Shown: positions 17,827-29,106, numbered from the stretch's first letter. The stretch is 64,000 nucleotides of DNA from JBBCJR01 sp037190805 (GCA_037190805.1 JBBCJR010000015.1:1-64000), one strand, 5' to 3'. Made by a program: numbers and translations. The notes: generated by a model not told the origin, from the letters alone.

Positions 17827-19008
17827 ATGATTATCCATCCGTTGATCACCGACACCAAGACGCTCGAAAAATTCTGCCAGCGCCTTGCCACCCAGCCGTT
17901 CATCGCCTTCGACACCGAATTCATGCGCGAGAACAGCTATTATCCCGATCTGTGCCTGATCCAGATCGCCAGCCCGGACGAAGCCGCCGCGATCGATCCG
18001 CACGCCGACATCGACCTCGCCCCCCTCCTCGACCTGATGGTCGCGAACGAGGATGTGCTGAAGGTCTGTCACGCCGGCAGCCAGGACCTGGAGATCGTCT
18101 ACAACCTCACCGGCCGCGTGCCCTATCCGATGTTCGACACCCAGATCGCGGCGATGGCGCTGGGACTGGGCGAACAGGTCGGCTATTCGTCGCTGGTCGA
18201 AAGCTACACCGGCGAACGCGTCGACAAGGGCGCCCGCTTTACCGACTGGGCGCGCCGGCCACTCGACGACCGCCAGCTCGACTATGCGATCTCCGACGTC
18301 ACCCACCTCGTCGCCCTGTTCCCGAAAATGCTGGATCAGCTGAAGCGCAAGGGTCGCGGCGAATGGCTGGACGACGAGATGCTCCGCCTGACCGATCCAG
18401 CCTCCTATGTCGTCGATCCCGAAACCGCCTGGACGCGTCTGCGCCTGCCGAATCGCAAGCCCGATGTGCTGGGACGGATGAAGGCGCTGGCCCGCTGGCG
18501 CGAGAAGGAGGCGCAGAACAAGAATATTCCGCGCGGCCGGATCATGAAGGACGAAACGCTCGCCGACCTCGCCGGCTCGCCCCCCGCCACGCAAACCGGG
18601 CTCGCTAAGGTGCGCGGCCTCTCGGCGAGCTGGGCGACTAACGATATTGGCGGGCGGCTGATGGCGGCGCTCACCAAGGCAGAGCCGATGCCGGCTGAAG
18701 AAATGCCGCCACGCTCCGATGGCCGTCCCGGCCTCGGCCAGTCGGGGGCCTTGGTCGCCGATCTCGTCAAGCTGCTGCTCAAGATTCGCGCCAAGGAAGC
18801 CGGCGTGGCCCCCCGCCTCATCGCGCGCAGCGACGAAATGGAGGCGTTGGCCGCGGGACAGCGCGAGGGGCTCACGATCCTGAATGGCTGGCGACGCGAC
18901 CTGTTCGGATCGGATGCGCTCGACCTCGTCGAAGGACGGCTTGCCTTTGCAGTCAGGAATGGCAAGCTGCGCATGACCCGGACCGAGGAGGCACCGCCGT
19001 CGTCATGA
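17827..19008 (+). CDS. rnd: Ribonuclease D
   Basis: 3'-5' exoribonuclease that trims tRNA and other stable RNA 3' ends, 393 residues. The DEDDy catalytic residues are visible: Asp and Glu in FIAFDTEFM (residues 29 and 31), Asp in HAGSQDLEIVYN, and the Tyr/Asp pair in DYAISDVTHL. HRDC-type helical domains follow from about residue 200. ATG 17827 gives the standard MIIHPLITDTKTLE start; an in-frame ATG at 17761 would add 22 unconserved residues. The stop overlaps the next gene by four bases. Confidence 0.94.
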   Translation: MIIHPLITDTKTLEKFCQRLATQPFIAFDTEFMRENSYYPDLCLIQIASPDEAAAIDPHADIDLAPLLDLMVANEDVLKVCHAGSQDLEIVYNLTGRVPYPMFDTQIAAMALGLGEQVGYSSLVESYTGERVDKGARFTDWARRPLDDRQLDYAISDVTHLVALFPKMLDQLKRKGRGEWLDDEMLRLTDPASYVVDPETAWTRLRLPNRKPDVLGRMKALARWREKEAQNKNIPRGRIMKDETLADLAGSPPATQTGLAKVRGLSASWATNDIGGRLMAALTKAEPMPAEEMPPRSDGRPGLGQSGALVADLVKLLLKIRAKEAGVAPRLIARSDEMEALAAGQREGLTILNGWRRDLFGSDALDLVEGRLAFAVRNGKLRMTRTEEAPPSS

Positions 19009-19298
19009 AACAGATCGCGCTCGTTCCACCGCTCGCCGTTGTTCTTGCCGCCTGCGCGACGCCCATGCCGCAGCCTGTAGAGGGCGGTGCAGCCGGCGCC
19101 TGTGACGCGGCCAAGGCACAGTTCGCGGTGGGCCAGACCTTCAGCCAGGCGCTGGGTGAACAGGCTCGCAAGGCCGCCAGCGCGCGGACCCTGCGCGACT
19201 ATGGGCCCGGGCAGCCGGTCACCATGGATTATCGGCCCGACCGACTGAATATCGAACGCGATGCCAACGGCGCTGTCAAATCCGTCAGCTGTGGCTGA
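19005..19298 (+). CDS. I78 family peptidase inhibitor-like lipoprotein
   Basis: Small lipoprotein of 97 residues. A signal peptide ends in the lipobox VVLAAC (Cys17). The I78 domain follows, with a Cys early in the domain (GACDAAKA), the RTLRDYGPGQPVTMDYRPDRLNI core and the C-terminal VKSVSCG Cys that probably pairs with the first. Members inhibit serine proteases and are expected in the periplasm or outer membrane. The start overlaps rnd by four bases (ATGA), so it rides on the rnd transcript. Confidence 0.85.
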   Translation: MKQIALVPPLAVVLAACATPMPQPVEGGAAGACDAAKAQFAVGQTFSQALGEQARKAASARTLRDYGPGQPVTMDYRPDRLNIERDANGAVKSVSCG

Positions 19299-19767
19299 TC
19301 AGCGCCCACCCCTTCCTGGCCTGACGCTTCTGTTCCAAGCCCATATCCAGGTTGGACCCGCGATCGAGCTGGGCCGGGAAGGCAATCTACGGAAGCGCTT
19401 CATACCCATCACCGGGGGACATATCGACAGCCCGTCCCTGAAAGCGGAAGTCCTATCGGGCGGAGGCGACTGGCAGTCGATCCGTGATGGCGATGGGCTG
19501 ACACGCGTCTATGCCCGCTACACTCTGAAAACCCACGACGGCCACGCGATCGGCGTTACGAATAGCGGCATCCGCTCCGGGCCGCCGGACGTTATTGCCC
19601 GGATGGTTGCCGGAGAACGGGTCGACCCGCAGGCCTATTATTTCCGCACGGTCCCCAGCTTCGATGTCGGCGACGGCCCCTATGGCTGGATGCGCGATCA
19701 TATCTTCCTCGGCCATGGTATAAGGCTGCCGGAAGAGGTAATCCTGATGATCTATCGTATCGACTGA
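19291..19767 (+). CDS. DUF3237 domain protein
   Basis: Protein of about 158 residues matching DUF3237, with blocks such as LTLLFQAHIQVGPAIELG, GNLRKRFIPITGGHI, RVYARYTLKTHDGHAIGVTNSG and the C-terminal YGWMRDHIFLGHGIR. The domain forms a beta barrel; its function is not established. I place the start at GTG 19291, which overlaps the I78 gene stop by eight bases. An in-frame ATG at 19261 would overlap it by 38 bases and add unconserved residues. No signal peptide is seen. Converges with ppx. Confidence 0.75.
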   Translation: MADQRPPLPGLTLLFQAHIQVGPAIELGREGNLRKRFIPITGGHIDSPSLKAEVLSGGGDWQSIRDGDGLTRVYARYTLKTHDGHAIGVTNSGIRSGPPDVIARMVAGERVDPQAYYFRTVPSFDVGDGPYGWMRDHIFLGHGIRLPEEVILMIYRID

Positions 19768-19771
19768 GTAA

Positions 19772-19797
19772 TTGAACCGGCCGCCAGCCGCGTTCAA
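19772..19797. terminator. Hairpin between convergent DUF3237 gene and ppx
   Basis: Inverted repeat TTGAAC-C-GGC / GCC-G-CGTTCAA spans the 26 bases between the two stop codons and covers the ppx stop. It is symmetrical and could end transcription from both sides. There is no long T-run, so this is moderate evidence only. Confidence 0.4.
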
Positions 19798-21326
19798 CCA
19801 TCCACCAGCAGTTCCGGCGTCAGACCAAGCATCGCCGCAAGCGCCTTGTGCCGCCGAATCACGGCCTCACCGTAGAGGGCAGCCTGATCCGACGGAAGGC
19901 GCAGACACAGCCGCCCCTGGTCAGCATGGAGCCCGCCGGGAAGCAAACCGCGCACCGTTCCGCCCGACAGGCGCTGGCCGAGCCGCATCGCCAATCCCCA
20001 TTGCCGCGCCCGCGCCATCGCGCCGGGGTCCGCCAGCCGATCGAGGAAGGCCAGCCGCCGGTCCGCTTCCTCGCCGCCGAAATTGGCGTAGAGTGCCGCG
20101 CCCAGCAACGCCCGGCCACGCCCGTCAATGCCTACCCAGTTGCCGTGAAGGGCGATGTCCAGTCCGCGTTCGGCACGATAATCCGGGTGTGCGCGCCACG
20201 ACACGTCGGCCAGCAGGCAGGCCGCGTGCCGCAAACGCCGAGCATCGGGCGCGTCCTCTTCGAACAGAGGCCCCATCCAGGCGTCGAGCAGATCGCCATG
20301 CTCGGGAAAACGACCCTGGCGAGCTCCCTCCGCGCGCGCCGCCGCGATCAACGGATCGACCGGCTTCATCGCCGGCGGCAGGGCATCATACAGCAACCCT
20401 TCACGCAGGCCGTGGGCCGACGCGATCATCACCGACGGCTTTACGCACCGCACCACCGCGGTCAGCAGCGAGGCCGCGTCCGGCAGGGTAGGCACGCGAG
20501 ACGCGGACAGACCGGGGATCGCCTTCAGCCGTTTGGCGGACATCTGCGATACGGCCCGGACCAGACGTCCGGCTTCCTCGGGCGGCATCGAATATTGGTG
20601 CACCATCGGCAAGGGGTGCCGCGTCAGATGCATGTCGAGGATCGCCAGCGCCCGCCAGGAGCCACCGACCATGTAGAACGGCTCGTTTTGCCCGATATCG
20701 TCCCAACCCGCCTCGGCCAGGGCCGCAGCGAGACGTCGCGTCAACGCCGTCGATCCGCGATCCGGCAGCGCCGCCAGCCGTAGCGCCCCCAAAGGCAGCG
20801 ACAGGCGCTGATGAACCACGCCGTTGGCCACGCGCACCAGTTCCAGGCTGCCCCCGCCGAGGTCGCCCATCACGCCCCGCGCGCCCGGAATGGCGGCGAT
20901 GACGCCCAGCGCCGACGCGCGCGCCTCTTCTTCTCCCGATAGCAGGCGGATCGACAACCCGGTCTCGCCCCGCACCCGATCCATGAAGGAGGAGCCATTT
21001 TCCGCGTCACGGACCGCCGCCGTCGCCACCGCGTCGACCGTGTCCACGCCGATATCCTCGATCAGCAGGGTGAAACGCCTCAGCGCCGCGACGGCGCGTT
21101 CGACATCGGCGTCATCCAGCCGTCCGCCATGGGCGACGCCTCGCCCCAGCCCTACCAGGACCTTTTCGTTCAACAGCGCCTGAGGCGCCCGGCCATCGCC
21201 CTCATAAACCACGAGACGGATGGAGTTCGAACCGATGTCGACGATCGCGCGCCGATTGCGGACGTCAGGAACCGCCGTGGGCCGACGACCGCTCCCAGGC
21301 CGAAAGTTAAGCAACGCCCCCGGCAT
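19794..21326 (-). CDS. ppx: Exopolyphosphatase / GppA-type phosphatase
   Basis: Ppx/GppA enzymes remove terminal phosphate from polyphosphate or convert pppGpp to ppGpp. This one has 510 residues in the ASKHA fold: phosphate-1 motif AIVDIGSNSIRLVVYEG near the N-terminus, phosphate-2 motif VMGDLGGGSLELV near residue 150, and Glu/Asp residues in SGEEEARAS. A C-terminal helical extension, as in full-length Ppx, supports exopolyphosphatase activity. ATG 21326 is preferred; an in-frame ATG at 21371 adds 15 residues. It follows ppk1 by 93 bases on the same strand, the usual ppk-ppx pairing. Confidence 0.92.
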   Translation of the reverse strand: MPGALLNFRPGSGRRPTAVPDVRNRRAIVDIGSNSIRLVVYEGDGRAPQALLNEKVLVGLGRGVAHGGRLDDADVERAVAALRRFTLLIEDIGVDTVDAVATAAVRDAENGSSFMDRVRGETGLSIRLLSGEEEARASALGVIAAIPGARGVMGDLGGGSLELVRVANGVVHQRLSLPLGALRLAALPDRGSTALTRRLAAALAEAGWDDIGQNEPFYMVGGSWRALAILDMHLTRHPLPMVHQYSMPPEEAGRLVRAVSQMSAKRLKAIPGLSASRVPTLPDAASLLTAVVRCVKPSVMIASAHGLREGLLYDALPPAMKPVDPLIAAARAEGARQGRFPEHGDLLDAWMGPLFEEDAPDARRLRHAACLLADVSWRAHPDYRAERGLDIALHGNWVGIDGRGRALLGAALYANFGGEEADRRLAFLDRLADPGAMARARQWGLAMRLGQRLSGGTVRGLLPGGLHADQGRLCLRLPSDQAALYGEAVIRRHKALAAMLGLTPELLVDG

Positions 21327-21419
21327 CAAGCGCTGCCCGCCCGATCCACGGCCGGCCGCAGAAAGGGACAAGCGTCATCGTGCCCGCCACTTGTCGTCAC
21401 TGTCGTCATCGCCACCCCC

Positions 21420-23555
<2,136 letters not shown>

Positions 23556-23566
23556 AGCAGCCGACT

Positions 23567-24187
23567 CTAAGACGATATTGTGACAGCGTCGAGAAGGCCG
23601 AGCTCGACGAGAACATCCCGCGCCAGGGGCACGCCCACCCGTCGCCGGGTCGACAGCGCGGCCTGATCGAGCGCGTCGACGACCTGGGCAACGCCGGCAA
23701 AACTGCGTTCCACCCGCGTCATCAGATAGGAAATCAGACCCGGTGCGGGCGACAGGCTGCGATCGTGAAACTGCTTGGTCATAACCGCCGCCAGCAAGGT
23801 CTCGTCGGGGGCGCCGATCTCCACCAAAGGCGTCGCGGCGAAGCGCGAGGCAAGGTCGGGCAGGCGCGGCTGCCAGAGCGGCGGTGCCGCGTCGGCGACC
23901 AGCAGCAGCGGGCGGCGGCTCTCCTGTGCGCGGTTCCAGGCATGGAACAGCACTTCATCGAACACCGCGTCGGCGTCGTCGATCACCTCGCCACCCGACC
24001 AGCGGGCGAACACTCGCGCCAGATGGCTGCGCCCGGACTTGGGTGGGCCGGTGAGGATCGATGCGCGCACCGGCCAGAGCGTCCAGCGTTCCAGATGCCT
24101 GACCGCCGCCCGGTTGGCGTCCGAAACGAGAAAATCCGATTCGCCCGATGCGGCACGCCAGTCGAGCGGCAAGCCGATCTGCTGCAT
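23567..24187 (-). CDS. hdaA: HdaA-like DnaA-related AAA+ protein
   Basis: DnaA paralogue expected to act with the replication clamp in regulatory inactivation of DnaA, 206 residues, lacking the DnaA DNA-binding domain. The N-terminal MQQIGLPLDW resembles the clamp-binding motif. The P-loop reads GPPKSGRSH, with Arg where the Walker lysine normally sits. Walker B is VIDDADAV, and C-terminal helices resemble DnaA domain IIIb. ATG 24187 is chosen because the upstream extension to 24328 is unconserved. The DUF2066-like gene ends seven bases upstream and ppk1 follows. Confidence 0.85.
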   Translation of the reverse strand: MQQIGLPLDWRAASGESDFLVSDANRAAVRHLERWTLWPVRASILTGPPKSGRSHLARVFARWSGGEVIDDADAVFDEVLFHAWNRAQESRRPLLLVADAAPPLWQPRLPDLASRFAATPLVEIGAPDETLLAAVMTKQFHDRSLSPAPGLISYLMTRVERSFAGVAQVVDALDQAALSTRRRVGVPLARDVLVELGLLDAVTISS

Positions 24188-24194
24188 GACCGCC

Positions 24195-25484
24195 CTAATC
24201 GCCGTTCGGCAGGGCCTGAACGACAGGCCCCTCGGGCGCCGGCGCAGGCGGATTGGCCAGCACCTGCGGCATCGGCAACGGCGCCTCGGCGCCGGCGCGT
24301 GGCCGCAGCCGATAGGCCCCGCCGGCATCCTCCAGACGCCAGCCGCGCTGATCGAGGCGATAGCGCAGGACGTCGAGCGGTCCGTCGAACGACAGCCTGA
24401 GCCGCGACACCCCGCCGAGCGCCAGACTGGTCAGGCTGGTGCCGCGCACGCCCTGAGTGCCGCGCAGGACCTGATCGATGCTCTGGAAGGCGGCATTGTC
24501 GGGCGTATCGATGTCGAGTTCGATGCCATTCGTGGCGACCATGTCGACGATGGGATCCAGAACCGGCGCGATCAGCGACAGGTCGGTGAACTCCTCGAAC
24601 TTCAGGGCTGGATCGGGCTTCAGCCGGCCGCTGCGCAGCGCCGAGGCATAGATGCCGTCGATGCGCTGGACGGCCATGTCGAGCATGCGGTCGAGCTGCG
24701 CCGAATTCGGCGCCCTGAGGCTGAACCGCCCGAACACGTCGCCGTCGGGTCCATGCCGGGCGGTGAAATGCCCGGTCACCGGCCCGCCCGGATAGGCGCG
24801 GTCCAGCCTGGCCTCGGCCGTCAGCACGTCGGACGCGCCATATTGCTCCAGCACCGCCAGCCACCAGTTGCGATCACCGCGCCGGGTTTGCCCCCAGCTG
24901 AGCAGAAGCGGGTCGGCCCCGGCGCCCGTCGAACGGATATAGTCGATCGGGCTGGCGCCGGTCCGAAAACGCCCCCAGGCGCGATGCCAGGGGCTGGCCA
25001 CGCCGACACTGGTCGCAGCGCCACCCTCGATCTGAACCGGGATCATCAACATGGGCGGCGAACGCATGATCTGGCCGTGAACGCCCAACAGACCGCTGGT
25101 CCGTGCCCGGTCGAACAAGATTCCGAGGCGCGCGACATAGCGCGTCGGCCCGACCTTCTCATCCTCGACCACCACACCCGAAACCAGGCTGTCGAGCACA
25201 CCGGCAGACAAGCCGGGCGCCGCCGATTCGCTCTGTCCGGTCATGCGGGCATAGAGCATCCGCCAGCCGCGCCGGATCGCCTCCTTGTAGCCCGCTTCCC
25301 GCGCGGCTTCGGCATTGCGGGCGACGACGTCGACATCGATTCCCGCGACCTCGAACGCGCCCGCGCTATCCACCGCTTCGACCGTGTCCTGAGCGTCCTG
25401 CGCCACCACGGCGCCCCCGATGCCCAGAACGGCGACAAGGGCAGCGACGGGGAGCCGCCGAAGGGAAGAACGAAAACGCGTCAC
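24195..25484 (-). CDS. DUF2066-like exported protein
   Basis: Protein of 429 residues beginning with a signal peptide (SSLRRLPVAALVAVLGIGGAVVAQ) and then VAGIDVDVVARNAEAAREAGYKEAIRRGW, which resembles the N-terminus of DUF2066 proteins. In gammaproteobacteria a DUF2066 gene likewise lies between purM and hda, and that synteny supports the name. The C-terminus is proline-rich (ANPPAPAPEGP). Function unknown; periplasmic location inferred. It diverges from purM across 67 bases and precedes hdaA. Confidence 0.7.
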   Translation of the reverse strand: MTRFRSSLRRLPVAALVAVLGIGGAVVAQDAQDTVEAVDSAGAFEVAGIDVDVVARNAEAAREAGYKEAIRRGWRMLYARMTGQSESAAPGLSAGVLDSLVSGVVVEDEKVGPTRYVARLGILFDRARTSGLLGVHGQIMRSPPMLMIPVQIEGGAATSVGVASPWHRAWGRFRTGASPIDYIRSTGAGADPLLLSWGQTRRGDRNWWLAVLEQYGASDVLTAEARLDRAYPGGPVTGHFTARHGPDGDVFGRFSLRAPNSAQLDRMLDMAVQRIDGIYASALRSGRLKPDPALKFEEFTDLSLIAPVLDPIVDMVATNGIELDIDTPDNAAFQSIDQVLRGTQGVRGTSLTSLALGGVSRLRLSFDGPLDVLRYRLDQRGWRLEDAGGAYRLRPRAGAEAPLPMPQVLANPPAPAPEGPVVQALPNGD

Positions 25485-25551
25485 GGCTTCATGCTCTAGG
25501 AGGCGCTCGCCGCCGTTTCAACTTGCCAGTGACTCGGCTATGCGCTTGCCC

Positions 25552-26658
25552 ATGACTGACAGGCTCAATGCACCCGAACCCTACACCTATGCCAAGGCCG
25601 GCGTTTCCATCGCCGCCGGCAACGCCCTGGTGAAGGCGATCGCTCCCCTCGCCCGCGCCACCGCCCGCCCCGGCGCCAATGCCGAACTGGGCGGTTTCGG
25701 GGGCTTCTTCGACCTGAAGGCGGCGGGCTATGACGACCCGCTGCTGGTCGCCGCTAATGATGGTGTCGGCACCAAGCTGAAGCTCGCGATCGACAGCGGT
25801 CGTCATGACGGCGTCGGCATCGACCTCGTCGCCATGTGCGTCAACGACCTCGTCGTCCAGGGCGCCGAGCCGCTGTTCTTCCTCGACTATTTCGCGACCG
25901 GCAAGCTCGACAATGGCGTCGCCGAGCGCGTCGTCGCCGGCATCGCGGAGGGCTGCCGCATCGCCGGTTGCGCCCTGATCGGCGGTGAGACGGCGGAGAT
26001 GCCGGGCATGTACGCGCCGGGCGACTATGATCTCGCCGGTTTCGCGGTGGGCGCGGTGGAGCGCACGCAGGTGTTGACCGCCGACCGGGTAGCAGCAGGC
26101 GACGTCATCCTCGGCCTCGCCTCATCGGGCGTTCATTCCAACGGCTTCTCGCTCGTCCGCCGGCTGGCGGCCGACAAGGACTGGAAACTCGATCGTCCCG
26201 CCCTGTTCGATCAGGATCGGCTGCTGATCGAAGCGCTGCTGGCGCCGACCCGCATCTATGTGAAATCGCTGCTGCCTCTGGTCCGCGATGGCCGCGCCCA
26301 CGCCCTCGCGCACATTACCGGCGGCGGACTGCTGGAGAATATCCCACGCGTGCTGCCGGCTGATCTTCACGCCCATATCGACGCGGATGCGTGGGATCAG
26401 CCCCGGCTGATGGCCTTCCTCCAGGCCCAGGGCGCGATCGAGCCCGAGGAGATGGCCCGGACCTTCAACTGCGGCATCGGCATGGCTGTCGTGATCGCCC
26501 ACGGCGACGTCGACAGCGTAACCCACGCCCTCACCGAGGCCGGCGAAACGGTGCACCGCATTGGCGAGATCCGTGCCGGCACCAGGGGCTGCACCGTCTC
26601 CGGCTCATCCGACAGCTGGAGCGCGCTCGCCGCCTGGACCGCCACGTACAATGACTGA
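25552..26658 (+). CDS. purM: Phosphoribosylformylglycinamidine cyclo-ligase
   Basis: AIR synthetase, the fifth step of de novo purine synthesis: ATP-dependent ring closure of FGAM. 368 residues, typical. Conserved blocks include VAANDGVGTKLKLA, DLVAMCVNDLVVQGAEPLFFLDY, GCALIGGETAEMPGMY, SSGVHSNGFSLVR and HITGGGLLENIPRVLP. Two in-frame ATGs lie just upstream (25540 and 25420), but 25552 (MTDRLNAPEPYTYAKAGVSI) matches the family start. Its stop overlaps purN by eight bases. Confidence 0.96.
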   Translation: MTDRLNAPEPYTYAKAGVSIAAGNALVKAIAPLARATARPGANAELGGFGGFFDLKAAGYDDPLLVAANDGVGTKLKLAIDSGRHDGVGIDLVAMCVNDLVVQGAEPLFFLDYFATGKLDNGVAERVVAGIAEGCRIAGCALIGGETAEMPGMYAPGDYDLAGFAVGAVERTQVLTADRVAAGDVILGLASSGVHSNGFSLVRRLAADKDWKLDRPALFDQDRLLIEALLAPTRIYVKSLLPLVRDGRAHALAHITGGGLLENIPRVLPADLHAHIDADAWDQPRLMAFLQAQGAIEPEEMARTFNCGIGMAVVIAHGDVDSVTHALTEAGETVHRIGEIRAGTRGCTVSGSSDSWSALAAWTATYND

Positions 26659-27235
26659 CGCCCGCGTGCGCGTCGGCGTCCTGATCTCCGGGCGGGGGTC
26701 GAACATGGCGGCGCTCGTCGCGGCGGAGGATGCAGCGAATTGTCCCTATCAAGTGGTGCTGGTCGCGGCCAATGATCCGGACGCGCCCGGCCTCGCCCAC
26801 GCGGCGAAGCAGGGCATCGCCACGTTCGCCCACAGCCACAGGGGCCTGAAGCGGGCCGAATTCGACCGGCTGATCGACGCCCGGCTGCGCGCCGCCGGGG
26901 TGGAGGTGATCGCGCTGGCGGGCTATATGCGGCTGCTGTCGGCCGAGTTCATCGCCGGCTGGGAGGGTCGCATCCTCAATATCCACCCCTCTTTGCTGCC
27001 GCTCTACAAGGGACTCGATACGCATCAGCGGGCGATCGACGCTGCGGATGAGGAGGCCGGTTGCTCGGTCCACATCGTCACCCCGGAACTGGACGACGGC
27101 CCTGTCGTCGCGCAGGCGCGAGTGCCGATCCTGCCCGGCGATACCGCCGACACGCTGGCGGCGCGTGTGCTGGTGGAAGAGCATCGCCTCTACCCCAGCG
27201 CGCTTGCCGATTTCGTGCGGAGCGTCGGGGGATGA
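26651..27235 (+). CDS. purN: Phosphoribosylglycinamide formyltransferase
   Basis: Transfers a formyl group from 10-formyl-tetrahydrofolate to GAR, the third step of purine synthesis. 194 residues. VGVLISGRGSNMAAL binds phosphate; the catalytic Asn/His/Asp triad is visible in ILNIHPSLLPLYKG (Asn, His) and VTPELDDGPVVAQA (Asp). ATG 26651 overlaps the purM stop by eight bases, and its own stop overlaps the following gene by four (ATGA), so translation is coupled along the run. Confidence 0.96.
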   Translation: MTDARVRVGVLISGRGSNMAALVAAEDAANCPYQVVLVAANDPDAPGLAHAAKQGIATFAHSHRGLKRAEFDRLIDARLRAAGVEVIALAGYMRLLSAEFIAGWEGRILNIHPSLLPLYKGLDTHQRAIDAADEEAGCSVHIVTPELDDGPVVAQARVPILPGDTADTLAARVLVEEHRLYPSALADFVRSVGG

Positions 27236-27597
27236 CCGTGGACGCGCTGCTCGACCGGGCCAGCGCCATCTGCCTCGCCCTGCCCGAGGCGACGACCAAA
27301 TTGTCGCATGGCGAACATGCCTTTCAGGTCGCGGGCAAGAAGATGTTCGCCTATTTCGTCGCCGACAAACATGGCGACGACATCATCGCCCTGTGGCTCA
27401 AGACCAGCGGCCTCGACGAGCAGGCGATGCTGATCGAGGCCGACCCCGACATCTATTATCGTCCGCCCTATGTCGGCCCAGCCGGCTGGGTCGGAATGCG
27501 GCTGGACCGGGGGTTGCCGGACTGGGACACGGTCGAGGACCGCGTTCGAGCCAGCTATCGCCTGGTCGCCCCCCGCCGGCTCGCCCTATTGGTGTGA
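27232..27597 (+). CDS. MmcQ/YjbR family protein
   Basis: Small cytoplasmic protein of 121 residues with the YjbR-type double-wing fold signature: LALPEATTKLSHGEHAFQVAGKKMFAYFV near the start and YVGPAGWVGMRLD in the middle. Members are thought to bind DNA, though no clear function is established. ATG 27232 overlaps the purN stop by four bases; the longer in-frame opening at 27061 lies inside purN. It is followed seven bases later by a membrane-anchored unknown with a good GAGGA ribosome-binding site. Confidence 0.8.
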   Translation: MTVDALLDRASAICLALPEATTKLSHGEHAFQVAGKKMFAYFVADKHGDDIIALWLKTSGLDEQAMLIEADPDIYYRPPYVGPAGWVGMRLDRGLPDWDTVEDRVRASYRLVAPRRLALLV

Positions 27598-27604
27598 GGA
27601 AGCC

Positions 27605-28273
27605 ATGACCGACGACAATCAGACCCCCACCCCCGTCGCCATCGAGAAGGAGAGGACGCGTCGCAGGCTGATTAGCCTGGGCGAGCTGGTCGCCGTGCTG
27701 GCGGTGATCATTTCCGCCCTCACCCTGTTCAACAGCTGGAGCGAGCGGCAGTCCAAGGATCGTGAACGCGCCGCCGACGAACGCAAGGCCGCGGCCGAGG
27801 AGCAGCGCGCGGCGCGCGCCTCGGTTCTGCTGCTCACCGCCCGCGCCAACCGCGACGGCAGCCTGCTCGCCCTTGCCCCCACCCGCGACGGGCAGGTGGT
27901 GCAGAGCCAGACCCTGCGCCTGCCCGCCGCGCTCGATCTCGCGCCGATCGAAACCAGCGGCGACCCACGCATCGACGCCGATTGGTTCGCCAGCGCCTTG
28001 AAAAAGGCCCGCCGGGCGCAAAAACGCCCTGACGAGACCGTTGGCGACGAACGCCTGCCCGTGCTGATCGAGACGATCTACGTCGACAGCGGGGAGACGC
28101 GCACCGACCGCGCGCTTTACGACATCGGTTATGCCGTCACCGGCGGCGGCCTGCTGGGCGGCAGCACGGTGCGGCTGCGGGGCATCTCCCTGGTGAGGCA
28201 CAGCGCCTCGGTCTCGGCCCTCGACGCACGCTGGCAGGGGCGCGCGCACCAGGAAAGCGGGAAGAAGCGATAA
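27605..28273 (+). CDS. Membrane-anchored protein of unknown function
   Basis: Protein of 222 residues with a cytoplasmic basic N-terminus (EKERTRRRLIS), one transmembrane helix (about residues 27-46, LGELVAVLAVIISALTLFNSW), a charged helical stretch likely to be coiled coil (QSKDRERAADERKAAAEEQR), and a probably extracytoplasmic domain with no motif I recognise. The start is set by GAGGA just before ATG 27605. It sits between the YjbR-like gene and a short-chain dehydrogenase that begins one base after its stop. Confidence 0.7.
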   Translation: MTDDNQTPTPVAIEKERTRRRLISLGELVAVLAVIISALTLFNSWSERQSKDRERAADERKAAAEEQRAARASVLLLTARANRDGSLLALAPTRDGQVVQSQTLRLPAALDLAPIETSGDPRIDADWFASALKKARRAQKRPDETVGDERLPVLIETIYVDSGETRTDRALYDIGYAVTGGGLLGGSTVRLRGISLVRHSASVSALDARWQGRAHQESGKKR

Positions 28274-28274
28274 T

Positions 28275-29033
28275 ATGCCCGATCTGCGCGGCACGAAGAC
28301 ACTTGTGACGGGTGCCGGGCGCGGCCTTGGCGCCGCACTCGCCCGCGCGCTGGCGGAACAGGGCTGCACCCCTATCCTGTGCGGCCGCGATATCGACGCC
28401 CTGAGCCAGGTCGCCACCGTGATCGCCGATGCAACCGGAGTCGTCGGCGAATGTCGGCGGCTCGACCTCGCCGACCCGGTCAGCGTGACGGAAACCGTCG
28501 CGGCGGTGATCGCCGAGCATCAAAGGCTCGACATCCTGGTTAATAATGGCGCCATGTGGCTTGAGGCGTCGGACGCCGATCATCGGGTCGACGAGGTGCT
28601 GTCGGTGGTGAATGCCGCCGTCACGGGTACATTCCTGCTCACCCAGGGATTGCTGCCGGCCCTGCGCCGTTCGGAGAGGCCCGATATCGTCACCATCGGG
28701 TCGATCAGTGGCCTGCCCAATGCGCCGCTGCAAAGCGCCTCGGTGCCCTTCTACGCCGCCAAGCGCGCGCAGGCCGGTCTGGCCGACGGCTTTGCCCAGA
28801 TGCTGGCGGGAACGCCGGTGCGTTCCATCGTCATCCATCCGCCCTATCTGGACGATGTCGGGCAAGACGACCCGCAATGGGATGCGGCCGCTGAGCGCCG
28901 CAAGGGCAAGCGGGCGACCAACCGCGACATCGTCGAGGCGGTGCTGTTCGCGATCACCCGCCCACGCCACGTCACCCTGTCGATCACCGTCGATGCCGAC
29001 GAGGGTGGCCTCCACCCGCGACCCGCCCGATAA
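28275..29033 (+). CDS. Short-chain dehydrogenase/reductase
   Basis: Rossmann-fold oxidoreductase of 252 residues, classical SDR size. The NAD(P)-binding TGAGRGLG motif is at about residues 12-19, NNGA is at about 91-94, and the catalytic Ser (IGSISG) and Tyr-X3-Lys (FYAAKRA) are present. The C-terminal region is unusually basic (RRKGKRATNRD). The substrate cannot be read from sequence. It starts one base after the preceding stop, making it the last gene of the purM run; ndk converges from the opposite strand. Confidence 0.88.
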   Translation: MPDLRGTKTLVTGAGRGLGAALARALAEQGCTPILCGRDIDALSQVATVIADATGVVGECRRLDLADPVSVTETVAAVIAEHQRLDILVNNGAMWLEASDADHRVDEVLSVVNAAVTGTFLLTQGLLPALRRSERPDIVTIGSISGLPNAPLQSASVPFYAAKRAQAGLADGFAQMLAGTPVRSIVIHPPYLDDVGQDDPQWDAAAERRKGKRATNRDIVEAVLFAITRPRHVTLSITVDADEGGLHPRPAR

Positions 29034-29042
29034 CGACAACAC

Positions 29043-29076
29043 CGCCGAACGCGCCCCGCAGGACCGTTCGACGGCG
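29043..29076. terminator. Inverted repeat between convergent SDR gene and ndk
   Basis: CGCCGAACG pairs with CGTTCG-A-CGGCG, nine base pairs with one bulged A, in the 73-base gap between two convergent genes. The position suits a bidirectional terminator, but no T-run follows. Confidence 0.35.
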
Positions 29077-29106
29077 TTGGAAACCGGGCCGCGAGGCCGC
29101 AGACGT

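Noticed and set aside
17722..18594. Long N-terminal extension of aspS
   Set aside because: The extension is antisense to rnd and unconserved; the normal AspRS N-terminus begins at 17721.
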